In this document: positions 33,347-42,270 of the stretch, in pieces | How the letters are laid out: every line of letters starts with the position of its first letter | Position numbering within the stretch: the first letter of the stretch is position 1 | NCBI GenBank assembly: GCA_016715205.1 | Contig: JADKBC010000009.1 | Coordinates: forward strand, 113,468-177,467 | DNA: 64,000 bases | DNA from: Holophaga sp. | Lineage (GTDB): Bacteria > Acidobacteriota > Holophagae > Holophagales > Holophagaceae | Reading direction: 5' to 3' | Notes under the pieces: model-generated | What the model was told of the DNA's origin: nothing | The model's database searches: none | Seen by the model: only the letters and a program-made list of their open reading frames with translations | Position numbers and translations under genes: made by a program

Positions 33347-34573
33347 CTACTCAAACCGCAACGCTTCAATGGGATCGAGCTTGCTGGCTTTCGCCGCCGG
33401 ATACAGACCGAAGATGACACCGATGAGCGCAGGCACCCCAAAGGCGGCCATCACGGCCCACAGCGGAATGGTGCCCGCAACACCAAGCAACGCCTTGCCC
33501 AGGGCAGCGCCAGCAATGAAGCCGATCACGATGCCCACCGCGCCGCCAAGGACTGCCAGCAAAGCAGCCTCGATGAGGAACTGCAGCAGGATGTCGTTAC
33601 GTTTGGCGCCCACAGCCTTGCGTACACCAATCTCCCGGGTGCGTTCCGTAACGCTCACCAGCATGATGTTCATGATGCCGATGCCGCCCACCAGCAGGGC
33701 AATGCTCACCATGCCGCCCGCGACGGCGCCGATGACACCCGTAATATTGCCCACGAGCGAGGCGATCTGCTTGGGGCTGAAAACCTGAAAGCCTTCGCGC
33801 TCCTTAGGCTTGAACCCTTTGATGCGCCGCAGGGCATCCTTCACCATGTCCGCGCCATCGTCTGCCGATATCTTGGGATCGATACGCGCCTGGAACATGA
33901 GCTGGCGCCGTTGCAGATCCGATAGCATGGCCATGCCCGTGGATAGGGGAATCAACACGTTGTTATCAGGGTCCTGCCCCATGGTGGTGCCCTGCTCCTC
34001 GAGCACCCCGATGATTTCCAGGCTCAAGGTGGGTGTCTGAATCACGCGCCCAATGGGATTGCCTTTGATCGCCAGCTTGTCGAGAATTTTCGGGCCGACA
34101 ATGGCAACCTTGTTGCCCAAGCGCAGATCCGAAGGCACGAAATTGCGGCCCAGGGTCTGGGTCAACCCATTCTGTTCGATGTAGGTGTCGTCGGTCATGA
34201 TCATGCCAACGGTATTGGTGCGGCCATTGGCCTTCAGTTCCGTGCCGGAGAAAAACAACGGTGTCACCTGTGTCACCTGTGGTAGGGCCCGTTGCAGCGC
34301 TTTCATATCATCCAGGGTGAGATCGCGGTTGCGCACCTTCGAGAATTCATCGAAGGGGATGTCGTGGGGCATCAAGGGGCGCACGAACAGGGTCTGGCTG
34401 CCTGCTTTTTCGATTTGCTTGAGGATGCTCTTCTCGAGCCCCCGCACCAGGCTCACCACGATGATCACCGCCGATACGCCGATGATGATGCCGAGCGTCG
34501 TGAGTGCGCTGCGCATTTTGTTGGCCCGTAGGGCCTTCAGTGCGGCTTGGAAGGGTTCGAGAACAGCGGTCAC
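33347..34573 (-). CDS. MacB-type ABC transporter permease (second pair)
   Basis: The 408 aa protein has the MacB/FtsX layout: one N-terminal helix (MRSALTTLGIIIGVSAVIIVV), a large periplasmic domain (about 45-270) and three C-terminal helices with GGIGIMNIMLVSVTERTREIG. There is no nucleotide-binding domain, unlike full-length MacB of about 650 aa. It needs a partner ATPase, and none is encoded nearby. It overlaps the upstream adaptor gene by ATGA and is a paralogue of the permease at 36681-37958. Confidence 0.93.
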   Translation of the reverse strand: MTAVLEPFQAALKALRANKMRSALTTLGIIIGVSAVIIVVSLVRGLEKSILKQIEKAGSQTLFVRPLMPHDIPFDEFSKVRNRDLTLDDMKALQRALPQVTQVTPLFFSGTELKANGRTNTVGMIMTDDTYIEQNGLTQTLGRNFVPSDLRLGNKVAIVGPKILDKLAIKGNPIGRVIQTPTLSLEIIGVLEEQGTTMGQDPDNNVLIPLSTGMAMLSDLQRRQLMFQARIDPKISADDGADMVKDALRRIKGFKPKEREGFQVFSPKQIASLVGNITGVIGAVAGGMVSIALLVGGIGIMNIMLVSVTERTREIGVRKAVGAKRNDILLQFLIEAALLAVLGGAVGIVIGFIAGAALGKALLGVAGTIPLWAVMAAFGVPALIGVIFGLYPAAKASKLDPIEALRFE

Positions 34574-35832
34574 GGCTTCTGCCCCTTGCGCTTCCGGGCT
34601 TCTTCTTCCAATTCCTGATCGGATTTGGCGCGCAGTTTCACGGTGGCCTTTTCCTTCATTTCTTTGAGCTTGCGAACGGGGCCTGTCAGCACTTTTTCAT
34701 CCAACTCAAGTCCATCCTTTACCTCGATGAACTGCGTGTTGGCGATGCCTGTTTTCACGGTGCGTTCGGTGGCTTTGCCGTCCTTCACCACAAACGCGAC
34801 ATTGCGGCCTTCGGGGCTGAGCAAGCCCTTTTTCTGGGCCTCCTCCATGGAGCCTTCCCGCTCAAGCACGGATTGCAGGGGCACGCGGAGCACGCCCTTG
34901 GCTTCATTGGTGAGCACCACGGCCCGGGCGCTCATGCCCGGGCGCAGGCTCGCCACATCCTGGCTCTTCATATCGAGGGCCACCTTCACCAGGTACATGT
35001 TGGCGTCGGTGCCGATCTTTTCAGAAGCGGTGGCGACCTCGTAGACCTTGCCTGGGAACACACGGCCCGGAAGGGATTCCACCATCACCTGGGCCGTTTG
35101 GCCCAGCCGCGTGCGCACCACTTCACTTTCGTTCACTTTGATTTCGGCAATGATTTCGCTCATGTCGGAAATGACCATGAGGGTGGCGCCAGGCAGGTTG
35201 CTCATGCCAGGGATGGCAGTCTCACCCTTGAGGGCCTTGAGGCCGGTGACACGTCCGGAGATGGGTGCGCGGAGCTCCGACTTGCTAAGAGAATCCTTCA
35301 TGGACGCAAGGTTGGCGACGCTCTGCTGCACGTTGGCCTCGGCCGACTGAAAGCTGAGGGCTGAGGTGTCGCGATTCAAGCGAGCCTGGCGGTATTCCTC
35401 ATCGCTGATGAGGCCCTGCTTGTAGAGACTTTCCATGCGGGCATAGTTCTCTTCTGCCCGGGTCTTGCTGGCTTTCAGGCGCCCCGCATCCTGACGCGCA
35501 CCTTCCAGCGCCGCGCCGGCTTGAATCAAGCCCTGTTTCAAGCGCTCCTGGTCGATGGTCACCAGCGGATCGCCGGCCTTCACGTCCTGCCCGTCCTTCA
35601 CGTGCAAGACCTTGATCTCGCCCATGACTGAAGTGCCGATGCTGATCTTGGTGCGGGCCTGAATTTCGCCGCTGGCCGTGATGGTTTCCCGGATATCGCC
35701 ACGGGTGATTCGGTCCCAGGAATAGGCGGCAGATTCGTCACCTTGACCACCGAAGGTCGCGCCTAGGGCGATGGCCACCATCAGCGCCACGCCAAGTCCG
35801 ATAAAGATCTTCGTTCGTTTGGTCATGTTCAT
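34570..35832 (-). CDS. HlyD/MacA-type periplasmic adaptor (second pair)
   Basis: The protein is 420 aa from the ATG at 35832, overlapping the Yip1-like gene stop as ATGA. An N-terminal membrane anchor (about residues 6-28) is followed by the lipoyl/biotinyl half-motif (TSVMGEIKVLHVKDGQDVKAGDPLV), a coiled-coil hairpin (about 95-185), and barrel and membrane-proximal domains. It links an inner-membrane permease to an outer-membrane channel. The C-terminal tail is highly charged (ELEEEARKRKGQKP). It pairs with the permease directly downstream. Confidence 0.92.
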   Translation of the reverse strand: MNMTKRTKIFIGLGVALMVAIALGATFGGQGDESAAYSWDRITRGDIRETITASGEIQARTKISIGTSVMGEIKVLHVKDGQDVKAGDPLVTIDQERLKQGLIQAGAALEGARQDAGRLKASKTRAEENYARMESLYKQGLISDEEYRQARLNRDTSALSFQSAEANVQQSVANLASMKDSLSKSELRAPISGRVTGLKALKGETAIPGMSNLPGATLMVISDMSEIIAEIKVNESEVVRTRLGQTAQVMVESLPGRVFPGKVYEVATASEKIGTDANMYLVKVALDMKSQDVASLRPGMSARAVVLTNEAKGVLRVPLQSVLEREGSMEEAQKKGLLSPEGRNVAFVVKDGKATERTVKTGIANTQFIEVKDGLELDEKVLTGPVRKLKEMKEKATVKLRAKSDQELEEEARKRKGQKP

Positions 35833-36584
35833 TTCGCAAAGATCACTTTGAAGCCAACCATGAAGAGGACCACCACACCGGTGCAAAGGCCCGCGCCCAG
35901 AGGCTTGAGGCCCATGCCCTTGCGGGCGGCGATATACAGCACAAAGAAGTAGCCCAGCACAAAGGGATCGAAGCTATAGAGCAGGGCCGCGAGTTTGGGG
36001 TTCTGCACAGCCACGTAATACCCAACGCTGGTGGGCGAAAGTTTGTCCGGGGTGAGGCCACCCACGGGCTTCAGCAGGCACATCAAGCCTGTCACCAGGG
36101 AATGGGGCACCATGATGAGGCCAGGCACGGTGGCCACCGAGAAGGCCTGTAGGTAGCTTGGTTTCTCCGCCTCGGCGGTGCCCTTGCCGATCAGCCAATA
36201 GATGAGGGCCATCACGGCGCAGATGATGGGCACGCCAAACAATGTTTGAATGATTCCGAAGGGCAGGATGAAACGCCCCTGAATCTCGATGACCTTATCG
36301 ATCTGATCGCTGGAAATCTGTGGGTTCCGTTCCAGGATGGGCCGTAGCATGGCATCCACATCCACCTTCAGGCCCCAGAGCACCACCATCACGATCGCGG
36401 CGACCAGGCCTGCTCCCAGTGCCCAACCCCACGAGGGCGACACGCGCAGCTTGGTGAAAAGGGCGCCAGGTTCCGTAAAAACGCCTGCGAACTGCTCCAT
36501 CAGGCCTGGCGCGCGCGGGGCAGGCTCCGCCTCTTTGCCGAAAAGGCCATTTTCAGGTTCAGGATTGGAAAGGATCTCGCTCAT
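35829..36584 (-). CDS. Yip1-family membrane protein inside the exporter operon
   Basis: The protein is 251 aa from the ATG at 36584, which has a GAGGTG site. A Pro/Glu-rich cytoplasmic start (about 1-45) is followed by five or so hydrophobic helices with the Yip1 pattern: GWALGAGLVAAIVMVVLWG, IICAVMALIYWLIG, YLQAFSVATVPGLI and FVLGYFFVLYIAARKG. Its function in bacteria is unknown. It sits between the two permease/adaptor pairs and shares a start-stop overlap with the second adaptor, so it is part of that transcription unit. Confidence 0.85.
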   Translation of the reverse strand: MSEILSNPEPENGLFGKEAEPAPRAPGLMEQFAGVFTEPGALFTKLRVSPSWGWALGAGLVAAIVMVVLWGLKVDVDAMLRPILERNPQISSDQIDKVIEIQGRFILPFGIIQTLFGVPIICAVMALIYWLIGKGTAEAEKPSYLQAFSVATVPGLIMVPHSLVTGLMCLLKPVGGLTPDKLSPTSVGYYVAVQNPKLAALLYSFDPFVLGYFFVLYIAARKGMGLKPLGAGLCTGVVVLFMVGFKVIFAK

Positions 36585-36680
36585 GGCGCACCTCATTGGG
36601 GTAAAAAAAGAATACAGCGGCAGCAAGGTGTGCGGTGGCCTGGGATCGCTGAACTGCAATTCCCATCCGCCAATCGGTGC

Positions 36681-37958
36681 TTACTCGTATCTCAGCGCTT
36701 CGATGGGATCCAACTTCGCCGCTTTGTTAGCGGGGTAGAGCCCGAACAGCAATCCGACCGCAGCGGGTACCAGCAGCGCTGAGCTGAAGGCCCAGATGGG
36801 TACGGCGCCCAGGTGCTTCATCAGGAGTTGGCTCAGCGCCGCACCCAGGATCATGCCCAAGGTCACGCCGATGATGCCCCCGGCCACGCAGAGCACGATG
36901 GCTTCAATCAAAAACTGGAACAGGATGTTTTTCCGCCGGGCGCCCATGGCCTTGCGCACGCCGATTTCCCGGGTGCGCTCAGTGACACTCACCAGCATGA
37001 TGTTCATCACGCCGATACCACCCACCAGCAGGCTCACGCCCACCATGGCCCCGCTGGCCAGCATCAAGGTGCGGCCAATCTTCTCGACCTTTTCTACTTC
37101 CTTGCCGTTGCTCTCCAACATGAAGTTGTCCGCATCGTCACCCCGCAACCCACGGATGCGGCGCAGGGCTTGGCGCAGGGAATCTTCAGCCTCCTTGACC
37201 GGCATTCTGGAATCCACCTGAAGGCGCCAAAAGGGACTATCAAAGGCCCCGGGCCTGGCCAATTCCCGCAGACTGCCGAAGGGTACGAAGAACATGCCAT
37301 CAGGGCCCCACATGGCCGAATCCTCATCCTCGTTGTCCTGGGGCACAAAGGGAATTTCACCGTGTTTTTTGAGAATCCCGACGAGTTCCACCGTTTGTCC
37401 AGCCACCGTGAAACTCTTGCCAATGGAAGCCTCGGAAAGGCCCAGATCCTCCGCGATCTTCGCCCCCAGAATCGCCAGGGGCGCTCGCGTGGCGCGGTCG
37501 GTGGCGGTGAAATTGCGCCCGCAGGCCAATTCCCGGTTGGAGAGGTCGAGCCCATTTTCATCCAGGCATATGAGGTACGTGACTCGCCGGGTGATGCTGC
37601 CTGCTTTGACCATCATCTGCTGGTTCCAGATATTGGCCTGGGGGCTGGCGAGTTGGATCTGAGGCACCAGTTCCCGCAATTCCCGCAAGGTCTGAGCATC
37701 CATGGGCATGCGTTTGACCTTCGCGGTCTTGAATCGGGAATACGGAACCCAGGCACTCACGAAAAACGTGTGGCTGCCTTCCTTTTTGACCTCGGCCATG
37801 ATGCGGCCTTCGAGCCCCTTGGTGAGGTTCACGACGATGAGCACGGATGATACGCCGATGATGATGCCCAACGTGGTAAGCACACTGCGCATGCGGTGGG
37901 ACCAAATGCTTCTCAGCGCTGTGCGAAAGGTTTCCTGCAAGCGTGTCCAGCCCGTCAT
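36681..37958 (-). CDS. MacB-type ABC transporter permease (first pair)
   Basis: The protein is 425 aa from the ATG at 37958. An in-frame TTG at 37997 overlaps the adaptor and has no ribosome-binding site. The architecture is as in MacB without the ATPase: MRSVLTTLGIIIGVSSVLIVV, a periplasmic domain (about 50-290), then three helices with VGGIGVMNIMLVSVTERTRE and the terminal ANKAAKLDPIEALRYE. It follows the adaptor at 37978-39198 by 19 nt and precedes the Yip1-like gene by about 96 nt. Confidence 0.93.
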   Translation of the reverse strand: MTGWTRLQETFRTALRSIWSHRMRSVLTTLGIIIGVSSVLIVVNLTKGLEGRIMAEVKKEGSHTFFVSAWVPYSRFKTAKVKRMPMDAQTLRELRELVPQIQLASPQANIWNQQMMVKAGSITRRVTYLICLDENGLDLSNRELACGRNFTATDRATRAPLAILGAKIAEDLGLSEASIGKSFTVAGQTVELVGILKKHGEIPFVPQDNEDEDSAMWGPDGMFFVPFGSLRELARPGAFDSPFWRLQVDSRMPVKEAEDSLRQALRRIRGLRGDDADNFMLESNGKEVEKVEKIGRTLMLASGAMVGVSLLVGGIGVMNIMLVSVTERTREIGVRKAMGARRKNILFQFLIEAIVLCVAGGIIGVTLGMILGAALSQLLMKHLGAVPIWAFSSALLVPAAVGLLFGLYPANKAAKLDPIEALRYE

Positions 37959-37977
37959 GCGACGCTCGTTTCGGGTT

Positions 37978-39198
37978 TCACTTGGCGCTCTTTTCAAGCT
38001 TTATGGCCATGCCGTTGGTCAGGCTTGGCAGGGCCTTGCTGGGGCCGGTGATGACCTGTTCGCCTTCCTTGAGGCCTTCCAAAACCTCCGCGGCCCGCCG
38101 GGTGCTAAGACCCGTTTTCAGGGAGCGTTCCTCCGCCTTGCCATCCTTGGCCACGAAAACCACGCTGCGGCTTCCTGTCATCAAACCAAGGCCACCGGCT
38201 TTGGTCTCTCGCTCCTGGATGGCCGCCAATGGCACGGAGAGGGTATTTTTTCGTTCGGCGGTCAAGACCGCAATACGGGAACTCATGCCGGGTCGGAGGC
38301 TATCGAGTTCTCCCTTGTTCCCCGCCAACTGAATGCGCACTTTGTAGCTTTGGGTTTCCTGGGTGGTCCCATAGGAGTTGCCCGTCGGTCTGTCCGTGCC
38401 GGAGGCCACGGAAATCACGCGCCCCTGGAAGACCCTGCCCGGAATGGCGTCCACTGTGACTTCTGCAGGCTGGCCGATCCGCAGTTTCACCACATCGAGT
38501 TCGCCCACCTTGATCTCAGCCATCATTTCTGAAAGATCTGAAATCACCATGAGCACCGCCCCCGCGATGTTGGTTTGCCCTGCGATGGCAGTTTCGCCCT
38601 TTTCGGCCTTGAGCCCCGTCACCTGCCCCGACATAGAGGCGCGAATCACGGTTTTCGACAGCGTGTCCTTGGCCTGGGCCAGCGCCGCCTCGGCCTGCTG
38701 CACACCAACCTTGGCGCGCTCCAATTGGGTAAAGGCGGTTTCCAAATTCAGTTTTTCCTGCTGGAACTCCTCACTGGAAACAATGCCCTGCCCGTGCAGG
38801 TCTTCCCGACGCTTAAAGGTTTTTGCCTGCTTTTCGTAGGTGGCCTGGGCATTTTTTAGGTCCTGCCGCGCGGTCCCCAGAGACAGTTCAGCCCGAACCA
38901 GATCCTGGCGCAGTCGCTCCTGATCAAGGGAGACAAGCAGATCCCCTGCCTTCACCCATTGCCCATCCTTGACGTGAATTTCGCGGATCTCTGCAGTGAT
39001 CGTGCTACCCACGTTGACCTTGGTACGAGCCTGAATTTCACCGTTGGCCGTCACACTTTCCTGAAGGTCTTGCCGGCGGGTCGGTTCCGCGGTGTAGGCC
39101 ACATCGCTCTTTCCTCCCCGGAGGGTGACCCATCCAATGGATAGGCCTGCCACAAGGGGCAGACCCGCACCGAGCAACCATTTGTTTCGCCGATTCAT
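37978..39198 (-). CDS. HlyD/MacA-type periplasmic adaptor (first pair)
   Basis: The 406 aa protein is the first gene of the exporter operon. It has an N-terminal anchor (WLLGAGLPLVAGLSIGWVTL) and the lipoyl half-motif STITAEIREIHVKDGQWVKA. Its long coiled coil (about 90-185) contains LSLGTARQDLKNAQATYEKQ, and beta-barrel domains with MVISDLSEMMAEIKVGELD follow. It resembles the second adaptor at 34570-35832, which supports a tandem duplication. An AT-rich promoter region lies directly upstream. Confidence 0.93.
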   Translation of the reverse strand: MNRRNKWLLGAGLPLVAGLSIGWVTLRGGKSDVAYTAEPTRRQDLQESVTANGEIQARTKVNVGSTITAEIREIHVKDGQWVKAGDLLVSLDQERLRQDLVRAELSLGTARQDLKNAQATYEKQAKTFKRREDLHGQGIVSSEEFQQEKLNLETAFTQLERAKVGVQQAEAALAQAKDTLSKTVIRASMSGQVTGLKAEKGETAIAGQTNIAGAVLMVISDLSEMMAEIKVGELDVVKLRIGQPAEVTVDAIPGRVFQGRVISVASGTDRPTGNSYGTTQETQSYKVRIQLAGNKGELDSLRPGMSSRIAVLTAERKNTLSVPLAAIQERETKAGGLGLMTGSRSVVFVAKDGKAEERSLKTGLSTRRAAEVLEGLKEGEQVITGPSKALPSLTNGMAIKLEKSAK

Positions 39199-39243
39199 GG
39201 AAATCCTTAAATTTTATTCCATCGATAAAATGCAAGTTTATCA

Positions 39244-39270
39244 ATTATATGCCGAGCCTCGGAGAATCAA
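39244..39270 (-). promoter_or_regulatory. Promoter of the exporter operon with a palindrome in the spacer
   Basis: On the minus strand a perfect -10 TATAAT (39244-39249) is preceded by TTGATT (39265-39270) at a short 15-nt spacing. The spacer contains the palindrome CCGAGGCTCGG. The region from 39200 to 39260 is strikingly AT-rich against the high-GC background. The -10 ends 45 nt before the adaptor ATG. Confidence 0.5.
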
Positions 39271-39437
39271 ATTCCACGCAACCAATGGCATCACTTGGGG
39301 TTTTCAACAACCATGGGCAACGAATATTCCTTAATCGCGAATAGTCCCTGATTTTCAAGGCCAAGGGTTCTCCGTTCTCCCCTTCGCGCCGCCATTCATT
39401 CCAGGTAGCATCCCAAACACGATCACACGGAGCCCCC

Positions 39438-40652
39438 ATGAGCCTCAGCGCCACCCGTAGCCAGTCCCTCATCGAACAGGAAAATGAATTTGGCGCCCAC
39501 AACTACCATCCGCTGGATGTGGTGGCCACCAAGGGCGAAGGCATCTGGTTGGAGGATGTCGAGGGCAAGCGTTACATGGATTTCCTGGCGGCGTATTCCG
39601 CCGTAAACCAGGGCCACAACCACCCCCGCATCGCCGCGGCCATGATCGCCCAGTGCCAAAAGCTGGCCCTCACATCGCGCGCGTTCCGTAACGACCAGTT
39701 CCCGCCGCTGCTGGAAAAGCTCTGCAAGCTCACGGGCTTTGCCAAGGCGCTGCTGATGAACAGTGGCGCAGAAGCCGTGGAAACGGCCATCAAAGCCAGC
39801 CGCAAGTGGGCCTACGATCGCAAGGGTGTGGAGTATGGCAAGGCCGAGATCATCGCCTTCGAAGGCAATTTCCACGGTCGCACCACCACCATCGTGGGTT
39901 TCAGTACCGATCCGGATTCCTTCCAGGGTTTCGCCCCCGTCACACCCGGCTTCAAGGTGGTGCCCTACGGTGATCTGGCGGCGGTGGCCGCGGCCATCAC
40001 GCCCAACACCGCCTCCATCCTGGTGGAGCCCGTGCAGGGCGAGGGTGGCGTCATCATCCCGCCCAAGGGTTTCCTCAAGGGCCTGAGGGAGCTTTGCGAT
40101 CGGAATCGGGTGCTACTCATTACCGATGAAATCCAATCCGGTTTGGGCCGCACAGGCAAACTCTTCGCCTTTGAGCACGAAGGCATCCGCCCCGATGGCG
40201 TCACCATCGGCAAAGCCCTTTCAGGCGGCTTCTACCCCGTGAGCGCCTTCCTGGCCACCGAGGACGTGATGTCCGTGTTCACCCCCGGCATCCACGGCTC
40301 CACTTACGGAGGCAATCCCCTGGCCTGCGCGGTGGCCAGCGCGGCATTGGATGTCCTGGTGGACGAAAAGCTGGTGGAGCGCACCGCTGAATTGGGCCTG
40401 CACTTAGAAGCGCGGCTGAAAGCCCTCAAGAGCCCTCTGGTGAAGGCCGTTCGTGTCACCGGCCTCTGGGCGGGCATCGATCTCGACCCAACCGCCGGCG
40501 GCGCCCGGAAGTACTGCTATGCCCTCAAGGACCGCGGGATGCTCTGCAAAGACACCCATACCCATACCATCCGGTTGGCGCCACCCCTCGTCATTACCAA
40601 GGCGGAACTGGATTGGGCCGTGGACCAACTCGAAGCCGTGCTCGTTTCTTGA
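39438..40652 (+). CDS. rocD: Ornithine aminotransferase
   Basis: The PLP enzyme transfers the delta-amino group of ornithine to 2-oxoglutarate, linking arginine/ornithine breakdown to proline or glutamate. It is 404 aa. The class III aminotransferase motif LLITDEIQSGLGRTGKLFAFEHEGIRPD is followed by PLP Lys259 in TIGKALSGGFYPVSAF. The N-terminal block NYHPLDVVATKGEGIWLEDV and the C-terminal GMLCKDTHTHTIRLAPPL are typical of RocD rather than of acetylornithine aminotransferase. A GGAG site precedes the ATG. It is transcribed alone. Confidence 0.95.
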   Translation: MSLSATRSQSLIEQENEFGAHNYHPLDVVATKGEGIWLEDVEGKRYMDFLAAYSAVNQGHNHPRIAAAMIAQCQKLALTSRAFRNDQFPPLLEKLCKLTGFAKALLMNSGAEAVETAIKASRKWAYDRKGVEYGKAEIIAFEGNFHGRTTTIVGFSTDPDSFQGFAPVTPGFKVVPYGDLAAVAAAITPNTASILVEPVQGEGGVIIPPKGFLKGLRELCDRNRVLLITDEIQSGLGRTGKLFAFEHEGIRPDGVTIGKALSGGFYPVSAFLATEDVMSVFTPGIHGSTYGGNPLACAVASAALDVLVDEKLVERTAELGLHLEARLKALKSPLVKAVRVTGLWAGIDLDPTAGGARKYCYALKDRGMLCKDTHTHTIRLAPPLVITKAELDWAVDQLEAVLVS

Positions 40653-40684
40653 ACTTGTTTGCAGAAATGTGACGCGCTGCCCCA

Positions 40685-40731
40685 GGAATGGTAGGAAAAT
40701 AGGTATTCACCTATCGAGCTTTTCCTATTCC
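40685..40731 (+). promoter_or_regulatory. Long hairpin in the leader of the following secreted protein
   Basis: Three consecutive stems can stack. GGAAT (40685-40689) pairs with ATTCC (40727-40731), AGGAAAA (40693-40699) with TTTTCCT (40720-40726), and TAGGT (40700-40704) with ACCTA (40709-40713). A 4-nt loop (ATTC) and 3- and 6-nt bulges separate them. The base of the hairpin lies 1 nt before the ATG at 40733, so it covers the whole ribosome-binding region. Confidence 0.55.
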
Positions 40732-40732
40732 A

Positions 40733-41143
40733 ATGCTGCCCACCTTCTTCCTGGCCACCACCCTCGCGTTCGCCCAGGCCCCCCAAGGGCCTGGCGAGCC
40801 CGATGGCAGCCGCACCATCGGTATCGTACCGCCCTTCAGTGGGAACCCGGCACCGCCCCTGTGGTTGCGGGCCACCTCCCATGCTCTGGCAGCCGTGGAT
40901 ACACGCCATTACATCTATGAAGTCTACGCGGGGCCCAAAGGCCAATGGGTGGTGCGCTACCTGATGCTCCCGGAATCCGACGAAGCCTTCCGAGAGATCG
41001 AACAGGCCTTTTTGTTTGGCTCGGATCCCAAAAAGAAGCCTGAAGAGCTCAAGCTCGGGGAGCTTGCCTTTGAAGCCCGCTCGGCCACCTACAAAAAGCT
41101 CACCTTTACCTTGGTGGATCGCCGGGATTTGATGAAGCCTTGA
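40733..41143 (+). CDS. Secreted protein of unknown function
   Basis: The ORF encodes 136 aa with a clear signal peptide (MLPTFFLATTLAFAQA). The mature part has an N-terminal Pro/Gly-rich stretch, then AAVDTRHYIYEVYAGPKGQWVVRYLMLP, an acidic/basic helix (DPKKKPEELKLGELAFEA) and the terminal strands YKKLTFTLVDRRDL. There is no recognised family and no purine-rich ribosome-binding site; instead a hairpin ends next to the ATG. It is followed 43 nt later by an HtrA-like protease, which may point to a shared periplasmic role. Confidence 0.68.
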   Translation: MLPTFFLATTLAFAQAPQGPGEPDGSRTIGIVPPFSGNPAPPLWLRATSHALAAVDTRHYIYEVYAGPKGQWVVRYLMLPESDEAFREIEQAFLFGSDPKKKPEELKLGELAFEARSATYKKLTFTLVDRRDLMKP

Positions 41144-41186
41144 CGTACCTCCAGGGAATTGCGGAAGCTCCTTGGCGGAGGTCTTT

Positions 41187-42266
41187 GTGCGCAAGGTGGC
41201 CCTGGTTTCCCTGATTCTCATTGCCGGCATGCTGGCGGGGTGGTGCAGCAGCCAGGCCATCAACCGTTCTCCCGCAGCACCGCGCCCGGTCTCCCCCCGA
41301 GGGCCGCTGCCCGCGTCAGAATTGGCCACCGTGGAACGGTTTCGAGAGGCCAGAACCAGCGTGGTCTATATCACCACCATTGCGTACCAAAGGGACTGGT
41401 TCAGCATGGATGTTCAAGCCGTTCCCACGGGCACTGGCAGTGGCTTCATCTGGGACGAGACCGGCCACATCGTCACCAATTTCCATGTGGTGGAAGATGC
41501 CCAGGAACTGGAAGTCACCCTTTCGGATCACAGCACCCATCGGGCCCAGGTGGTGGGCCTGGCACCGGAAAAGGACTTGGCTGTGCTTCGCCTCGTCAGC
41601 CCCCCGGCGAAGCTGCGCCCGATTCCCGTGGGCGTATCAGGCGACTTGCAGGTGGGGCAATCCGTGATGGCCATCGGCAATCCCTTCGGTCTCGATCAAA
41701 CGCTAACGACCGGGGTGGTCTCTGCGCTGGGGCGCGAAATCCAGAGCGCCACTCGCCGCCGCATCACCGGCGTGATCCAGACGGATGCCGCGATCAATCC
41801 CGGCAATTCGGGGGGCCCCCTGCTGGATAGCGCGGGTCGCCTCATCGGAGTGAACACCGCCATTCAGAGCACCAGCGGCTCCAGCGCGGGCATTGGTTTT
41901 GCCGTGCCGGTGGACACCGTCAACCACATTGTGCCGCTCTTGATCGCCAAGGGACGCTTGACTCGCCCCGACCTTGGCTTTGAAGAATTGGATCCCTCCT
42001 ACGCGCCTCGGTTCGGCAATCCCAAGGGCGTCATCGTGCTGCAAGTGCGCCGCAACAGCGCCGCAGATCGCGCAGGGCTGCAGGGCATCTCCCGCTCCGG
42101 CCGACGCTACCTCTTGGGTGATGTGATCACAGGCGTCGAGGGTAAGACCGTGCGAAACATGGATGACCTGCTGGATTTCCTGGAAACGCAAGCCCTGGGC
42201 CGGACTATTCAACTGGATGTTCTGCGCGAAGGCAAGACGCTGCGCCTTCCCCTGCGCCTGCAGTAG
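41187..42266 (+). CDS. HtrA/DegP-like periplasmic serine protease
   Basis: The start is taken as the GTG at 41187, which has GGAGG 5 nt upstream. The in-frame TTG at 41172 is less likely. The 359 aa protein has an N-terminal membrane anchor (about residues 4-20), a trypsin-like domain with catalytic His100 (VTNFHVV), Asp130 (EKDLAVL) and Ser208 (GNSGGPL), and one C-terminal PDZ domain (about 255-355). One PDZ domain and a membrane anchor make it DegS-like in layout. It probably degrades or senses misfolded envelope proteins. It ends 4 nt from the convergent cupin gene. Confidence 0.94.
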   Translation: MRKVALVSLILIAGMLAGWCSSQAINRSPAAPRPVSPRGPLPASELATVERFREARTSVVYITTIAYQRDWFSMDVQAVPTGTGSGFIWDETGHIVTNFHVVEDAQELEVTLSDHSTHRAQVVGLAPEKDLAVLRLVSPPAKLRPIPVGVSGDLQVGQSVMAIGNPFGLDQTLTTGVVSALGREIQSATRRRITGVIQTDAAINPGNSGGPLLDSAGRLIGVNTAIQSTSGSSAGIGFAVPVDTVNHIVPLLIAKGRLTRPDLGFEELDPSYAPRFGNPKGVIVLQVRRNSAADRAGLQGISRSGRRYLLGDVITGVEGKTVRNMDDLLDFLETQALGRTIQLDVLREGKTLRLPLRLQ

Positions 42267-42270
42267 GGCC

